A stretch of 64,000 nt of DNA, taken from Leptospira fainei serovar Hurstbridge str. BUT 6. GTDB taxonomy: Bacteria; Spirochaetota; Leptospiria; Leptospirales; Leptospiraceae. Of this stretch, positions 9,689 through 18,258 are shown piece after piece. The stretch covers positions 806,001 through 870,000 of the forward strand of contig NZ_AKWZ02000010.1 of assembly GCF_000306235.2 (NCBI RefSeq), read 5' to 3'. Each line of letters starts with the position of its first letter. Position 1 is the stretch's first letter. Under the pieces are notes generated by a model. The model made no database searches, was not told the origin of the DNA, and saw nothing but the letters and a program-made list of their open reading frames with translations. The position numbers and the translations under genes were made by a program.

Positions 9689-10642
9689 TTATTCTAAAAT
9701 GCGGAATCGATATACGCCTAAAAATGACCGATTCTTTGATCCGGGAAAAAACGTATCACTTTTATTTAATTCAAGCGCTCTAATTAATTTAATTCCCCGA
9801 TCCGATCCGGTATGATAAAGGAGAAGCGGATTTTCCCGATCTCCGTCGATCAAAATCATTGAATGAAAATTCGTACGGATTCCGTTATCGTGCCGAAAGA
9901 ATAAAATGTCGGCAGGTAATCCTTGAGAAATCTCTCTTGAGACGAAACTTGTATGAAATTTCTCTAGGCTCTCGGCATCTGAGAAAGCGCTAAACTTCCC
10001 ATTCCCGGTTCTGAATATCTTTGATCCGACGACTGGAATGTCAGGATAATGAAATTCACGAATGTCGGGTAAATTTTTATCCAGCTGGATTCCAACCTTC
10101 TGCTGCCAATTCAAATCGTGTTCTTTTAAAGTTTCTTTATAAGCGAACCGGATGAGACCGCTGCAATCTCGCTCCGCGCTATTCCAGTACGGATTTTCCT
10201 TTAGGTATTGGGACAGTGCAATCCTTGTAAACCAATCTCGAAAGGCTTGCCGATCGGTTTCCGATTTCAGTTCTGCCGAATCCGGAAATCCATCGTCATC
10301 CCAGTCTCCTTCTAAACTGAAGAGCTCGATATCGACCGATTTTCCCAAAGTTGTGCGAATTTGAAATTTTGCTGGAACAGGTCCGGAACGAATCCGAAGA
10401 ATCTCCCCTGAATTTGTCACTTCTCGCGAAGAAATCGTAGCCGGCCAGTCTGCTTGTGTACTTATGTCGAAGGAATCTCTAGTTCCAAATAACGGATTCA
10501 AAATTCTAAGCACTGCTATCGTTTTTCCGTCCGAAGGAATTCTTGCAACCATCGGATCTACTTTAGAATCCCATAAGAAATTACAGCTTGATAAGCTAAG
10601 AATAAATGGAACGAGAATTAGCTGAGATCTTGCAAAATACAT
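9689..10642 (-). CDS. DUF1175 (YfaT-like) lipoprotein
   Basis: A 317-residue protein with a lipoprotein signal ending LSSC (Cys20). The central region [18 protein letters not shown] followed by [14 protein letters not shown] matches my recollection of DUF1175, the YfaT family found next to yfaS-type alpha-2-macroglobulin. The DCSG motif (Cys160) and a later LPADILFF ... [10 protein letters not shown] (His260) ... YHTG order resembles the catalytic Cys-His layout of NlpC/P60 peptidoglycan peptidases, so an enzymatic function is possible; that is my inference. It is the first gene of the operon, 1 base before the alpha-2-macroglobulin gene, with 74 bases of spacer upstream. Confidence 0.85.
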   Translation of the reverse strand: MYFARSQLILVPFILSLSSCNFLWDSKVDPMVARIPSDGKTIAVLRILNPLFGTRDSFDISTQADWPATISSREVTNSGEILRIRSGPVPAKFQIRTTLGKSVDIELFSLEGDWDDDGFPDSAELKSETDRQAFRDWFTRIALSQYLKENPYWNSAERDCSGLIRFAYKETLKEHDLNWQQKVGIQLDKNLPDIREFHYPDIPVVGSKIFRTGNGKFSAFSDAESLEKFHTSFVSREISQGLPADILFFRHDNGIRTNFHSMILIDGDRENPLLLYHTGSDRGIKLIRALELNKSDTFFPGSKNRSFLGVYRFRILE

Positions 10643-10716
10643 CTCGGATGAATCTTTTTATACGATCGAGGAATCGTGGGGAAGAAATTTTTTTCCCATT
10701 TTACGGAAATCTTTTC

Positions 10717-11124
10717 TTACCTGAAACGGGAGGTGAATAAAAGACGAGAGTTTTGTCCCACACTCCCGACGAGAACAGCGTTTTGTTCGTAGCTTTCCGC
10801 TAGTTTGAGGGCAGCGTCGGAAGACAGATCTAAGACTAAAAAACTTTCCTCGACCCAATCGCCAAGTCTACCCTCTCCATCTAACAAAATAAAATCTCCC
10901 AATTCGTTTTTAAGCGATTGATTCCGGCTCCGATTTTCCTCTCGGGAAAAAATTCGGCTTTCCGGATTCCAGGCAGTTAGAAAAGCCCAAGACGAAGCAC
11001 CTTTTTTAGTAAGTAGCAAATCTAAATCGAGATTAATTTGATTCACGGCTATCACGACAGGGAAGTCATAAAGAATATACTCGGTTTCTGCGTAGGCCTT
11101 TAGCAGAAATTCCTTATCCACCAC
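10717..11124 (-). CDS. DUF3293 family protein
   Basis: A 135-residue soluble protein. The pattern ASSWAFLTAWNPES, then RNQSLKNEL, then ESFLVLDL and finally YEQNAVLVGS is that of the DUF3293 family, whose members are small cytoplasmic proteins of unknown function. It starts 2 bases after the stop of the upstream gene, so it belongs to the same transcription unit. No catalytic residues can be named. Confidence 0.72.
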   Translation of the reverse strand: MVDKEFLLKAYAETEYILYDFPVVIAVNQINLDLDLLLTKKGASSWAFLTAWNPESRIFSREENRSRNQSLKNELGDFILLDGEGRLGDWVEESFLVLDLSSDAALKLAESYEQNAVLVGSVGQNSRLLFTSRFR

Positions 11125-11126
11125 CG

Positions 11127-11618
11127 TTAGTATCCTAATGCTTTACGGATCTTCTCGGGAATGTCTTCGAACTTAGGGTACTTATGTTTTTTACCGTCCG
11201 GAAAGACTACATAGTACGTTCCATTCAAGACTTCCATATAATAATTTCCCTGCTTCTTTTGACCAAGCGCCGACTTGTCCATTTCTTTAACCATGGCTTG
11301 GTATCTGAGGGGAAGGGCAGCCCAAGAACCGTAAACCTGAATCTCGCCGGCATGATTTACGGTATAAAGACCGTTCTCGTGCATAATCTTAATTCCGTTA
11401 TAATCGAAAACTTCGAGCACATTTACTTTCGGTTCTTTTTTCTTAGGCTTTGGATCCGAATCCGGACCGTTGTAACCATCGGGTTCGATATTGTATTGAA
11501 CGAGCGATTTGTTCGAAGGCTTTCGTCCTCGAGTCAATAATATGTAAAGGTAGAAGATTCCGGAGAGAAAAATTGCTCCGAAAATTAGGAATTCAAAATG
11601 GCGAGAAAACCAGCCCAT
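11127..11618 (-). CDS. Small membrane-anchored protein of unknown function
   Basis: A 163-residue protein with one N-terminal membrane helix (about residues 9-29) followed by a short basic linker and a Lys/Pro-rich segment. The C-terminal 100 residues contain two repeats of a short beta pattern (YTVNHAGEIQVYGSWAALP and YYVVFPDGKKHKYPKFEDIP) that look related to each other. I do not recognise a family. It lies 5 bases downstream of a small lipoprotein gene and 2 bases upstream of the DUF3293 gene. Confidence 0.7.
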   Translation of the reverse strand: MGWFSRHFEFLIFGAIFLSGIFYLYILLTRGRKPSNKSLVQYNIEPDGYNGPDSDPKPKKKEPKVNVLEVFDYNGIKIMHENGLYTVNHAGEIQVYGSWAALPLRYQAMVKEMDKSALGQKKQGNYYMEVLNGTYYVVFPDGKKHKYPKFEDIPEKIRKALGY

Positions 11619-11623
11619 CGCGT

Positions 11624-11923
11624 CTATTTAAGTCGATATTCGATCGCCTTACAAGTAAAAGGTACGGGATCTCCGGCTTGAATCCAAAAACTACACTCCT
11701 CGGCCGCCACCGAAAGAATGCAATTGTCTACGTCCTTCTTTCTCGATCGTCCCGGAACAAGATGAGTTATTCCTCGAGCGGAACCGCATTCCGCATCCTT
11801 TGCACCGTAAGCGAAAAGCAATTTTGAAGCGGATTCTTCAAAGGAATAAAAATCGTCGTCAGGTTTGGCGCATGCGACGATTATAAAACATATTAAAAAT
11901 AGAGGGAAAAGTTTCTGACTCAA
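11624..11923 (-). CDS. Small putative lipoprotein
   Basis: A 99-residue protein beginning at TTG 11923, with a hydrophobic signal ending IIVAC (Cys18) followed by AKPDDD, a typical lipoprotein start with acidic residues after the lipidated Cys. The mature part has four further Cys residues (including AECG, NCILS, ECSFW and FTCKA), which may form two disulfides. The family is unknown. It sits 5 bases from both neighbours in a compact operon. Confidence 0.68.
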   Translation of the reverse strand: MSQKLFPLFLICFIIVACAKPDDDFYSFEESASKLLFAYGAKDAECGSARGITHLVPGRSRKKDVDNCILSVAAEECSFWIQAGDPVPFTCKAIEYRLK

Positions 11924-11928
11924 GCGGA

Positions 11929-12507
11929 CTAACTCTTATTTTTGGGCTGTAATTTTACTTTTTCATCCACAGGTAAATCCACTTCCCCAAAAATAGATTT
12001 GTATTTTACGGTTCCTTTAATTCTCATATTCGGATCTTTTCCGGAAAGAATATCACGGGCCAAAACTGCGGCAATCAAGAGAAGGTTTTGATTCATTCTT
12101 TTTTCAAACCGCGTTTCGATGCTCAGGCCTATATTTTTCTTCGAAAATGGAGCAACGACGGTCTCGTCATTGGATACGACCCGAGCAAGCTCGGTTTCCT
12201 CTCCATTTTGTCCTAGCGCGGTCACCGATAAATCAAAGCGATACAAAGTAACTGCCGAGTCATTCGGGTTTTCGATCTCCAAATCCGCCAGTAAGGAAAT
12301 CTTTGGAACCGGAGGAAACGATATGAATTCCACCTTTTCCGCCTTAATATCAACTACCTGAAATTTACAGGATTCTAACTTTTTAACGTTCTGCCTAAGC
12401 TCCAGACAAGAAAGTCCCAGCAAGGATAGGCAAAGTACCGCGCCGATAATCTTAAAAGATATCGGGGCGACGTACTTTAATAAATTCTTTCTTATTAAGG
12501 ATTCCAT
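11929..12507 (-). CDS. LEA type 2 / WHy-domain lipoprotein
   Basis: A 192-residue protein with a signal segment ending LLGLSC (a plausible lipobox). The mature part reads as one LEA2/WHy domain: VEFISFPPVPKISLLADLEI followed by ENPNDSAVTLYRFDLSVTAL, with the ENPN turn typical of that fold. In plants and bacteria such domains are linked to desiccation or stress; in bacteria the exact role is unclear. Its start overlaps the end of the upstream reductase gene by 13 bases. Confidence 0.72.
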   Translation of the reverse strand: MESLIRKNLLKYVAPISFKIIGAVLCLSLLGLSCLELRQNVKKLESCKFQVVDIKAEKVEFISFPPVPKISLLADLEIENPNDSAVTLYRFDLSVTALGQNGEETELARVVSNDETVVAPFSKKNIGLSIETRFEKRMNQNLLLIAAVLARDILSGKDPNMRIKGTVKYKSIFGEVDLPVDEKVKLQPKNKS

Positions 12508-13523
12508 CCGTTTTGGATTAGCACCTTTCCTCGCGTCATGTTTTGAGCATACTCTTCGATCGCTTTATCCGCATCCTTTAAAGGAATTCTGGCCGCGATA
12601 TCGGTTTGAAATTCTTTTCCTAACAAAGACCGGACTTCCGAAGTAATTTTCCAGAGTCTCCAAAGGCTCTGGGCAGGCAACCAAGAAGATAGCCAGAATC
12701 CTTCAATTTTCTTATCTTGAAATATTCCCAATCCGGCATGAAATGAAATTGGCTCTTCCGAAAGGGCTCCATAAACAACACACTTACTTCCGTAAGGCAT
12801 TGCCGCTAATATCTTTCCGGTCAATTCCCCGGCAACCGCATCCAGCAAAATTGTGGCCCCCAATTTCCCGGACAGGACTCTAAGCTCCCGCTCAAATGAG
12901 GATGAGGAAGAATCAAGAATATGTTCCGCGCCGAGTGATTTCAAAAGCTCCATCTGCTCTTTTCTGCGAACGATATGTATCCCTTGAATTCCTTTCTTAA
13001 TGGAAAGCCTGAGAACCATTCTTCCTAACGCCGATGCGGCAGCGGTTTGAACGAAGGCTTTATTTTTTTCGCGAACAATTTGTTCCGTAAGAGCGAGCGC
13101 AGTAATGGGATTCACAAATAGGCAGGCGCCTTGCTCTAGGGTTGTATCCTTATTCAACGGAATACAAGAGAAGCCGTCGGTAATCATATATTCGGCGTAC
13201 GTTCCGTCACCTTTACCTGGAGCCGTACATGCGACCGCTTTGCCGACTAAGGAGTTCGCTCTCCAACCCCCGCCGCTAGCGACGACGATCCCGCTGCCTT
13301 CAAAACCGGGAACGACCGGAAGTTTCTTTTTAATGCCGTACAGACCGCGCATGAACATCAAATCGGAAGGATTGATGGACCCTGAATGAATCTTGATCAA
13401 TACATCGCCTTTCTTTAAAAGCTTTACTTCCTTTTCCACGACTTTTGCCCTGCCGGGCTGATCCGTATACTCTTGCAACTCGTAGGCTAAGTACGTTTTC
13501 GGTACTTCCAATTTTTTAGACAT
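12495..13523 (-). CDS. MDR-family zinc-independent quinone/enoyl reductase
   Basis: A 342-residue medium-chain dehydrogenase/reductase. The N-terminal GroES-like domain reads GDVLIKIHSGSINPSDLMFM and PVVPGFEGSGIVVASG. The Rossmann part carries QTAAASALGRMVLRLS as the nucleotide-binding stretch. The catalytic and structural zinc Cys sets of alcohol dehydrogenases are absent, so it is likely an NADPH-dependent quinone or enoyl-thioester reductase. It is 15 bases downstream of the ferredoxin-like gene, a possible redox partner. Substrate unknown. Confidence 0.82.
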   Translation of the reverse strand: MSKKLEVPKTYLAYELQEYTDQPGRAKVVEKEVKLLKKGDVLIKIHSGSINPSDLMFMRGLYGIKKKLPVVPGFEGSGIVVASGGGWRANSLVGKAVACTAPGKGDGTYAEYMITDGFSCIPLNKDTTLEQGACLFVNPITALALTEQIVREKNKAFVQTAAASALGRMVLRLSIKKGIQGIHIVRRKEQMELLKSLGAEHILDSSSSSFERELRVLSGKLGATILLDAVAGELTGKILAAMPYGSKCVVYGALSEEPISFHAGLGIFQDKKIEGFWLSSWLPAQSLWRLWKITSEVRSLLGKEFQTDIAARIPLKDADKAIEEYAQNMTRGKVLIQNGWNP

Positions 13524-13538
13524 ATTTCTTTCCTTTAT

Positions 13539-13859
13539 TTAATTTTCTTCCGTTAAAAGAAGGTCGGCGATAGAGTCCAAATTCTCGCTCACTATATAAT
13601 TCCTGATGAATGCTTCCGCATCCGCTTCGGTCTTTATCGAAAACCATAACCCTTCCGGATAACTTACCTGAACCGGACCGAGTTCGCAACGATCCAAGCA
13701 TCCCGCTCTTTGAATTCGGATTCGATCCTTTAAACCCAATTCTTTTAGTCTTTTTTTCATGTGGGCGATTAATAACGCCGAGCCTGCCCGACCGCAAGAA
13801 GGACGTTCACCTTCCTCCCTTACATTGTCACAAACGAAGACGTGTTTTTTATAATACAT
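13539..13859 (-). CDS. 2Fe-2S thioredoxin-like ferredoxin
   Basis: A 106-residue protein with four Cys at 10, 22, 54 and 58 in the order FVCDN, RPSCGRAG, AGCLDRCELGP. This is the layout of thioredoxin-fold 2Fe-2S ferredoxins (NuoE-like or Aquifex ferredoxin-like). It probably carries one 2Fe-2S cluster and passes electrons to an unknown partner, possibly the reductase encoded just downstream. It is the first gene of the leftward unit that runs on towards the alpha-2-macroglobulin operon. Confidence 0.85.
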   Translation of the reverse strand: MYYKKHVFVCDNVREEGERPSCGRAGSALLIAHMKKRLKELGLKDRIRIQRAGCLDRCELGPVQVSYPEGLWFSIKTEADAEAFIRNYIVSENLDSIADLLLTEEN

Positions 13860-14052
13860 GTTTCAAAATCGAAAAAAGTTCCCATTTAATTGGAACATCC
13901 GATTCTCCCTACTTTCCAATATATCTTAGGGAATGAATCCTTTTTTTCCCTTCCCTTTTTGTTCGGAATTCCAACCAATTAAAGGAATAAAGATTTGTTT
14001 TCTGTACTCACGGGCAAAAAACCGAATCGTAGCTCATATTCCGAGGTCATTT

Positions 14053-14523
14053 ATGAAATTCAGTTTTGTTCCGGTATTTTGTCTTATTGTTTTAACCGCT
14101 ACATGCGGGAAGAAGGAAGTAAAACCGATCTTGGAGTCGGAAAAACCTCTATTTGAAGCGCTTATAGAGCAAAACGAGACCATAGTCGAAGGCCTTCTAA
14201 AATCGGAAAACCAAGCCCCCGACATTAAGGAATTAGAAAAAGCCCTCGATATTTTGATTAAAGCAAACGGCGGCCTGGCCGAGTCCGCGATAGAGATGAA
14301 AAAAGCGTTAACCGACCATAAGACTTCCGACGTGGAGGGCGCTTTCCTCGCCTATTCCGCCTTTAGCGAGATACTTGCGACTACCATGAAAGCTAGAGGT
14401 CTTGATTACGGAAGGAATCGCTTTTATTGCCCAATGGTAAAAAAGACTTGGGTCGCTTCCGGTAAAAAGATTCGAAATCCATATGCCCCGGAAATGAGGG
14501 ATTGCGGAGATTTAATACCATAA
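14053..14523 (+). CDS. Putative lipoprotein, unknown function
   Basis: A start at ATG 14053 gives a 156-residue protein with a clean signal peptide ending LTATC and a Lys-rich mature start, preceded by a GAGG ribosome-binding site at 14043. The longer frame from 13933 would put 40 unlikely residues before the signal, so I reject it. The mature part is mostly helical, with the conserved-looking ending FYCPMVKKTWVASGKKIRNP, which resembles small periplasmic proteins that end in a Cys-containing metal-efflux-type motif (CPMVKKTW). That resemblance is weak. Confidence 0.75.
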   Translation: MKFSFVPVFCLIVLTATCGKKEVKPILESEKPLFEALIEQNETIVEGLLKSENQAPDIKELEKALDILIKANGGLAESAIEMKKALTDHKTSDVEGAFLAYSAFSEILATTMKARGLDYGRNRFYCPMVKKTWVASGKKIRNPYAPEMRDCGDLIP

Positions 14524-14607
14524 GAACCGATGCCTTCAAATGGATATATATCACATTTTAATAACATAAATATTGAAATCGCAATTCGTCGGATAGTTTA
14601 GATTCCA

Positions 14608-15585
14608 ATGATCATGAATACCACAGAAACAACGGCAAGTTCCTGCGAAGTCGGTATTCCCATATCAAAGCCCTGTCCGGCTAATTGTAGAACGAATCTT
14701 CGAAAGAATATCTCCGGCATTCATTCCAAAGTAAGATGTACGGCCTACGAAAAGCTAGAACAGTTTCTCGAAGGAAAAAACTCCCTTACTGTGGGAGCTT
14801 CGGCTTTCCATCAGGCTCCGTCTGAAATACTGGAAAGATTCTCTTCGGAATCGGAAATCGGATTCGAATTAGTAGGATATTTTCTGCTGATCTCCTCTCC
14901 TGAACAGGTGCAAGCCACCGTTCTCGAAATGAGCAATCCATTACTTTACAGAATCGTAAAGGAAGAATTTAAATTATTTTTAGATTTCAAGAAAGAAAGA
15001 AGAGTGGCTAAGGCTATCGTAAACTTTCTAGATTCGAAAATGGTTCAGTATTGGAAAAGCTTACCGCCAGACCGAATATCGGACTTCATTGTTTATTGTG
15101 TTAGGGAGAGAAACGATTCTCAATTTGCCGCTCAATTTCTACACCTTTTGTCGGCCGACTTTTTGCTGGATTTAAAGAAAAAGACCGGATTAACGGAACT
15201 TGAAGAAAGAAAACTCTTTGCAGGTCTAGAAGAAGGAATTTATGAATTTCCGATTCATGTTCCTGAGATCTATCCGCTTCTATTGCAAATGTTTACGGAC
15301 GATCCTGAGATTTCTTTGATACTATCGACAATGGAAGCTCTAGTGGATCGAAAGAAGGTATTGATAAACGCCGGTAATTCGATCCTTAAGCTTCTCGAGG
15401 ATAAAGAAAACAAAAATGCGCACCAAGCGGTTTTAGATTATCTGCATTCTTTGGATAAGGACGCCGCCCTAGAAATCCTTTCCATGCTGCAAGAAAACGG
15501 ACATCTTAGTTCTTCCGAAAAGGATCTTTTAAGCGCGTATATTAGAGGAGATGGAGATTTTCGGCGAGATTTTTCCCGTCGTTAA
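14608..15585 (+). CDS. Unknown helical protein
   Basis: A 325-residue protein of no recognised family. The first 50 residues hold four Cys (CEVGI, PCPANCR, VRCTA), which could bind a metal. The remainder is almost all predicted helix with repeated Leu/Glu patterns like HEAT-type repeats, comparable to flagellar-motor or scaffold helical proteins; this is only an impression. Its stop shares the TTAA at 15582-15585 with the stop of purF on the other strand. Confidence 0.7.
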   Translation: MIMNTTETTASSCEVGIPISKPCPANCRTNLRKNISGIHSKVRCTAYEKLEQFLEGKNSLTVGASAFHQAPSEILERFSSESEIGFELVGYFLLISSPEQVQATVLEMSNPLLYRIVKEEFKLFLDFKKERRVAKAIVNFLDSKMVQYWKSLPPDRISDFIVYCVRERNDSQFAAQFLHLLSADFLLDLKKKTGLTELEERKLFAGLEEGIYEFPIHVPEIYPLLLQMFTDDPEISLILSTMEALVDRKKVLINAGNSILKLLEDKENKNAHQAVLDYLHSLDKDAALEILSMLQENGHLSSSEKDLLSAYIRGDGDFRRDFSRR

Positions 15586-17048
15586 ACTCTCTCTTCCACT
15601 TCGTATTCTCTAAAAAGACTTTTCTGATTTCCCATATCGCTTTGAAAATCCACCGGATATTCCGCAGTAAAGCAGGCGTTGCAAAACCCGCCGCCTTTAT
15701 GATCTGACACAGCTTTGTGCATCGACTCAACGGAAAGATAAGCTATGGAATCGACTCTCAAATACTTTCGAATTTCCTCGATCGTGTGCGTGGCTGCGAT
15801 TAATTCTTTATGGGTCGGAATATCGATCCCATAATAGCAGGGAGAAATCGTAGGTGGAGCGGAGACTCTTAAATGTATTTCAGTGGCTCCCGCATTGCGC
15901 AGCATTTTGATTATCTTACGGCTCGTCGTGCCTCGCATAATGGAATCATCCACAATTACGACCCGCTTTCCGTCCACAACGTTCTTAACCACGTTATATT
16001 TGATCTTGGCGCCAAAATCCCGGATTTTCTGGTCAGGTTCGATAAATGTTCTACCAACGTAATGTGAGCGAATCAAGCCGGATTGAAAAGGAATTCCGGA
16101 AGCTTCCGCATACCCTAAAGCGGCAATATTGGCGGAATCAGGAACAGGGATTACGACATCAGCTTCTACCGGAAGTTCTTGGGCGAGCTGGTTCCCTAAA
16201 GCTTTCCGAACTTTGTATACGGATTCGCCGAAAATATTGGAATCAGGACGAGCGAAGTAGATATATTCGAAGATACAGAGAGCCGGCTTTGCCTGTGGAA
16301 ACGGATAAAAAGATCGCGCTCCCGTTCTATCGACTACGATCATCTCTCCGGGTTCAACGTCTCTTTCATACGTGGTATCCGTGATATCAAAGGCGCAAGT
16401 TTCGGACGCAAACACATACGATCCGTCGTCTCGCCTTCCCATGACTAAAGGTCTGAAGCCGTTCGGATCTCTCACAGCGATAAGTTGAGTCTTAGTAAGT
16501 ACGACTAAAGAGTAAGCTCCGCGAACTTTCTTGAGTGCGGAGGAAAGAGCGGATAGAAGATCCGTTTCACCAGACCTTGCCATCAAATGCACGATGACTT
16601 CCGAATCGATAGTCGTCTGAAAAATCGATCCGTCTTTTTCAAGTTGGGATCTGACCTCCCAGGAATTGACTAGATTTCCGTTATGAGCAAGCGAGATGGG
16701 TCCGAGATGCGATTCGACGCGAAGCGGTTGAGCATTTCTAAGAAAACTAGCGCCCGTAGTTGAATAGCGATTATGACCGATTGCGGAATAACCCACAAGT
16801 TCTCGGATTTTACCTTCGGTAAAAATATTCGCGACTAAACCCATTCCTGCATAACGGTAAAGATGTTCGCCGTCGGAGGAAACGATTCCGCTGGATTCTT
16901 GGCCTCTATGCTGCATAGAATAAAGACCGAGGTAAGTGAAGTTTGCTGCTTCTGAGGAATTAAAAATCCCGAAAATAGCGCATTCTTCTTTTGGTTTGTC
17001 ATCTCGGACTAGGGTCCGTAGATTGGACTTATTGGGAATCGAGCTCAT
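15582..17048 (-). CDS. purF: Amidophosphoribosyltransferase
   Basis: A 488-residue enzyme for the first committed step of purine synthesis (PRPP plus glutamine to phosphoribosylamine). A 22-residue propeptide precedes the catalytic Cys23 in ECAIFGIF, followed by the glutaminase motif SMQHRGQESSG. The PRPP-binding loop VVIVDDSIMRGTT is in the C-terminal half. The C-terminal GGGFCNACF pair fits the 4Fe-4S class (Bacillus type). It is a single gene here, divergent from rnd with only 40 bases between the start codons. Confidence 0.97.
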   Translation of the reverse strand: MSSIPNKSNLRTLVRDDKPKEECAIFGIFNSSEAANFTYLGLYSMQHRGQESSGIVSSDGEHLYRYAGMGLVANIFTEGKIRELVGYSAIGHNRYSTTGASFLRNAQPLRVESHLGPISLAHNGNLVNSWEVRSQLEKDGSIFQTTIDSEVIVHLMARSGETDLLSALSSALKKVRGAYSLVVLTKTQLIAVRDPNGFRPLVMGRRDDGSYVFASETCAFDITDTTYERDVEPGEMIVVDRTGARSFYPFPQAKPALCIFEYIYFARPDSNIFGESVYKVRKALGNQLAQELPVEADVVIPVPDSANIAALGYAEASGIPFQSGLIRSHYVGRTFIEPDQKIRDFGAKIKYNVVKNVVDGKRVVIVDDSIMRGTTSRKIIKMLRNAGATEIHLRVSAPPTISPCYYGIDIPTHKELIAATHTIEEIRKYLRVDSIAYLSVESMHKAVSDHKGGGFCNACFTAEYPVDFQSDMGNQKSLFREYEVEERV

Positions 17049-17088
17049 GGTCCCCCTTCCGACGCTAGTCTCCCAGGTCGCGGTTTAG

Positions 17089-18258
17089 ATGCAAATACAA
17101 TCCGATTATATCGTAGTCGATAATATCCGAAGTCTTCAATTGGCTTTAATCACTTTAGCCCAGTCGGATTGTATTTCGATAGATACAGAATCCTCGGGCT
17201 ATTATACTTACTATTCAAAAGTTTGTTTAATTCAAATTTCATCTAAAGGAAAGAACTATATCTTTGATCCTATCCGTCTTGCCGACGTATCCGGGTTAGG
17301 ACCTTTATTCGAAAATCCCGCAATTTTAAAGATATTTCATTCTGCATCCGACGATATCAAGGCACTTAAGCGAGATTTCTCGTTCAAGTTCATAAATATC
17401 GCGGATACGATGTTTAGCTCTCGTTTATTAGACTTAGAGCAAAACTCTTTGCTCTATTTAGTGGAGCATTATCACAAAGTAAAATTATCCAAAAAAGAGC
17501 AAAAATCAAATTGGGAAAAACGTCCTTTAGATAAAAGCCAACTTCAATACGCGGCCTTAGACACGGTTTATCTAGAATCGATTTGGGAAAAGATGCGGGA
17601 AGAACTCGCAAAACGGAAATTGTTAGAGGAAGCGGTGTCCGAATTTCAAAAACTCGCGGAAGAAGAGCCGGAGCCCTTCGAAGGCTTTTCCATTACGCTC
17701 GAAAAATTTCCGAATGTTTTGGACTTGAGCTCGGATGAACGTCGCGCCCTATATGATACCATGGTATTCAGAGATGAAAAAGCGAAACGCGCAAACAAAG
17801 CGCCTTTCCGCGTCTGGAATAACGATAAGGTATTGGAATTGGTAAAATTCCGCCGAGATTTGAATAAATTAATCGAGTTCGTGGGAAAGAAAGACGCAGA
17901 TCATTTACTTCAAATCTACAATACTCCGAGCGGACCACCGATTCAAAAAAACGATCTATTTAAGCGAGCCACAGAGGATCTCACAGGCGAAGACGCCGAT
18001 CGTTTTAAGCGACTTCGACAATGGAGAGAAACGATTATGTCGATTCGACGGATGGGCCACAATTTAATGCCGTCTAATAAGAATATCGCTGAAATCGCAA
18101 AAAGAAACCCGAAGGGAATCGAAGAACTCAGGGAATTGGGAATTTTTTCGGAATGGAAAGTTCAAAATTACGGACCTTCCATATTGAACGCACTTCAATC
18201 CAAACCGTACGAAACAACATTGACGAATTTAGTGCCGATTAAAAAGAAATTTGATTAA
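17089..18258 (+). CDS. rnd: Ribonuclease D
   Basis: A 389-residue protein with the 3'-5' exonuclease DEDDy fold: Exo I SIDTESSG (Asp32, Glu34), Exo II HSASDDIKALKR, and Exo III QYAALDTVYL. An HRDC domain follows from about residue 210. It trims the 3' ends of tRNA and other stable RNA precursors. There is no clear ribosome-binding site before ATG 17089 and the leader could be very short. The next gene starts inside its stop region. Confidence 0.93.
   Translation: MQIQSDYIVVDNIRSLQLALITLAQSDCISIDTESSGYYTYYSKVCLIQISSKGKNYIFDPIRLADVSGLGPLFENPAILKIFHSASDDIKALKRDFSFKFINIADTMFSSRLLDLEQNSLLYLVEHYHKVKLSKKEQKSNWEKRPLDKSQLQYAALDTVYLESIWEKMREELAKRKLLEEAVSEFQKLAEEEPEPFEGFSITLEKFPNVLDLSSDERRALYDTMVFRDEKAKRANKAPFRVWNNDKVLELVKFRRDLNKLIEFVGKKDADHLLQIYNTPSGPPIQKNDLFKRATEDLTGEDADRFKRLRQWRETIMSIRRMGHNLMPSNKNIAEIAKRNPKGIEELRELGIFSEWKVQNYGPSILNALQSKPYETTLTNLVPIKKKFD

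Noticed and set aside
13933..14052. Longer start for the lipoprotein at 14053
   Set aside because: It would put 40 residues before a perfect signal peptide and ignores the GAGG before 14053.
15582..15585. Shared TTAA stop of two converging genes
   Set aside because: Ordinary in compact bacterial genomes; no regulatory meaning claimed.
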